Positions 14,691 to 15,686 of a stretch of DNA of 15,686 nt are shown here, one piece after another (the stretch's first letter is position 1; the number at the start of each line of letters is the position of its first letter). The notes beneath the pieces are model-generated. The model saw nothing but the letters and a program-made list of their open reading frames with translations, had not been told where the DNA came from and ran no database searches. The stretch comes from Pseudomonadota bacterium (lineage in GTDB: Bacteria > Myxococcota > UBA9042 > PHBI01), in assembly GCA_005772945.1 (NCBI GenBank), contig SXIE01000364.1:1-15686 (forward strand), written 5' to 3'. A program made the translations under genes and the position numbers.

Positions 14691-15353
14691 ATGCGCAAGC
14701 TGATCGCCGGACTCCACAAATTCCAGGCCCACGTCTTCGACACCCAGCGCGCGCTGTTCGAGCGCCTCGCGACCGCGCAGAACCCGGACGCGCTGTTCAT
14801 CACCTGCTCGGACAGCCGCATCAACCCGAACCTCATCACGCAGACCGGGCCCGGCGATCTCTTCATCATGCGCAACGCCGGCAACATCATCCCGCCCCAC
14901 GGCGCTGCCGCCGGTGGCGAGGCCGCGACGATCGAGTTCGCCGTCGCCGGCCTCGGCGTCAAGGACATCATCGTCTGCGGCCACTCGAACTGTGGCGCCG
15001 TGCGCGCCCTGTTCCACCCGGAGGACATCGCGGGCCTCCCGGCGCTCACCCGCTGGCTCTCGCACGCCGACGCGACGCGCCTCATCGTCAAGGAGAACTA
15101 CGCCGAGCTCGCACCCGAGGACCAGGTCGCCGTCGGCGTCAAAGAGAACGTGCTGGTCCAGCTCGAGAACCTGCGCACGCACCCGACCGTCCAGGCGCGC
15201 ATCGCCGCCGGCAAGCTCAACCTGCACGCCTGGGTGTACAAGATCGAGACCGGCGACGTCCTCTGCTTCGACCACGCCGAGCAGCAATTCGCGCCGCTCG
15301 GGACCGACGTCACGCCCCCGACAACGTCGGCACGTCGCGCAGTTTCAATCTGA
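14691..15353 (+). CDS. Beta-class carbonic anhydrase (CynT type)
   Basis: A 220-aa beta-carbonic anhydrase that interconverts CO2 and bicarbonate in the cytoplasm. The zinc ligands are visible: Cys39 in TCSDSR, His98 and Cys101 in CGHSNCGAVRA, with the Asp41-Arg43 dyad. Other family blocks are GDLFIMRNAGNIIPPHG (55-71) and HAWVYKIETGDV near the C-terminus. The whole sequence follows the E. coli CynT pattern (LxKFQ N-terminus, ATAQNPDALFITCSDSR, LHAWVY) more closely than Can, but no cyanase gene is next to it, so a cyanate role should not be assumed. The start is fixed by AGGAGG at 14681-14686. It is divergent from the nucleotidyltransferase remnant, with 148 bases between. The last ~20 residues (PPTTSARRAVSI) look like an untemplated tail. 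Repeats begin 18 bases after its stop. Confidence 0.95.
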   Translation: MRKLIAGLHKFQAHVFDTQRALFERLATAQNPDALFITCSDSRINPNLITQTGPGDLFIMRNAGNIIPPHGAAAGGEAATIEFAVAGLGVKDIIVCGHSNCGAVRALFHPEDIAGLPALTRWLSHADATRLIVKENYAELAPEDQVAVGVKENVLVQLENLRTHPTVQARIAAGKLNLHAWVYKIETGDVLCFDHAEQQFAPLGTDVTPPTTSARRAVSI

Positions 15354-15370
15354 GCGAGAGAGTCGAGGAC

Positions 15371-15394
15371 GGGCTCGGGTTCGGGCTCGGGCTC
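15371..15394 (-). repeat. Four hexamers of the GARNYC pattern on the minus strand
   Basis: The plus strand reads GGGCTC, GGGTTC, GGGCTC, GGGCTC in tandem. The complement is GAGCCC/GAACCC, the same degenerate pattern as the long array at 15507-15686 but on the opposite strand. It lies 18 bases after the carbonic anhydrase stop. Confidence 0.75.
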
Positions 15395-15440
15395 GGACGC
15401 GAGTAGAGCGGAGCGCGGGATGGATGGCCGTTGCGCGGTG

Positions 15441-15482
15441 ACTTCCCGACGTCGGGAAGTGGACTTCCCGGCGTCGGGAAGT
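15441..15482. repeat. Two tandem copies of a 20-bp palindrome
   Basis: The first copy, 15441-15460, is the perfect palindrome ACTTCCCGACGTCGGGAAGT. The second, 15463-15482, differs by one central base (GGCGTC for GACGTC) and so has a single broken pair. The centres are 22 bp apart, about two helical turns. Each could fold as an 8-bp stem with a 4-base loop or bind a dimeric protein. No T-run follows on either side, so an ordinary intrinsic terminator is unlikely, although the position after the carbonic anhydrase gene would suit transcript end formation or stability. Confidence 0.9.
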
Positions 15483-15506
15483 CGCGCCGCGAGTGCGATG
15501 GGGCTG

Positions 15507-15686
15507 GAGTACGAAACCGAACTCGAGACCGAACTCGAACTCGAACTCGAACTCGAACTCGAGACCGAACTCGAGACCGAACTCGAACTCGAACTCGAGA
15601 CCGAACTCGAGACCGAACTCGAGACCGAACTCGAACTCGAACTCGAGACCGAGACCGAGACCGAGTCCGAGTCCGAGTCCGAGTCC
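15507..15686 (+). repeat. Hexanucleotide array of 30 units, continuing past the right edge
   Basis: Thirty consecutive six-base units with no break in phase. After two leading variants (GAGTAC, GAAACC) come mixed GAACTC and GAGACC units, then GAGACC three times and GAGTCC four times at the edge. All fit GARNYC apart from the first unit. The 333 bases from 15354 to 15686 hold no confident gene; besides this array they hold the short hexamer run and the paired palindromes. An ATG at 15498 is in phase with the array and would encode Glu-Leu/Glu-Thr/Glu-Ser dipeptides to the edge, but stop-free hexamers are open in every frame, so this is weak evidence for coding. Confidence 0.93.

Noticed and set aside
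14379..15287. Minus-strand open frame of 302 codons
   Set aside because: Antisense to the carbonic anhydrase, whose zinc-binding motifs settle the coding strand.
15507..15686. CRISPR-like array
   Set aside because: Units are only six bases with no spacers; it is a simple hexamer repeat.

Overview
This is a dense, very GC-rich chromosomal stretch with GTG starts, ATGA stop/start overlaps, many Ala/Arg-rich envelope proteins and lipoproteins with typical lipoboxes. Together with the families present, this suggests a Gram-negative myxobacterium (Myxococcota, perhaps Polyangiales). That assignment rests on gene style and recollection, not on a marker gene. No tRNA, rRNA, CRISPR array, insertion sequence or phage gene was seen.

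Layout: (1) 1-2645, minus strand: a coupled set of a class III aminotransferase, a LuxE-type acyl-protein synthetase/adenylase and the first codons of a further gene that runs off the left edge. If that last gene is a LuxC-type acyl-CoA reductase, the set would form a route from fatty acid to aldehyde to amine. (2) 2674-5433, plus strand: a four-gene operon in which every junction is a 4-base ATGA overlap: a C2-domain lipoprotein, then an MlaE-like permease, an MlaF-like ATPase and an MlaD/MCE protein. This is a lipid transporter with a calcium/phospholipid-binding type of lipoprotein built in. A 513-aa membrane protein with duplicated winged-helix-like modules (5452-6993) and a small secreted protein (7034-7603) follow. 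(3) 7619-9838, minus strand: a large lipoprotein and a small two-helix membrane protein, neither recognised. (4) 10019-11969, plus strand: one large lipoprotein gene split by a frameshift at a (CG)5 tract. (5) 11991-14542, minus strand: a run of small genes (collapsed nucleotidyltransferase remnant, its small partner protein, a secreted protein, a GNAT acetyltransferase, a membrane protein, a TPR protein). (6) 14691-15353, plus strand: a beta-class carbonic anhydrase of CynT type with a perfect Shine-Dalgarno.

The last 333 bases hold no confident gene but are highly structured. A short hexamer run on one strand and a 30-unit hexamer array of the same degenerate pattern on the other strand flank two tandem copies of a 20-bp palindrome. 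The array is still running at the right edge.

Most worth following: the C2-lipoprotein/Mla-type operon, the aminotransferase-LuxE set, the palindrome-plus-hexamer structure, the internally deleted nucleotidyltransferase and the CG-tract frameshift.
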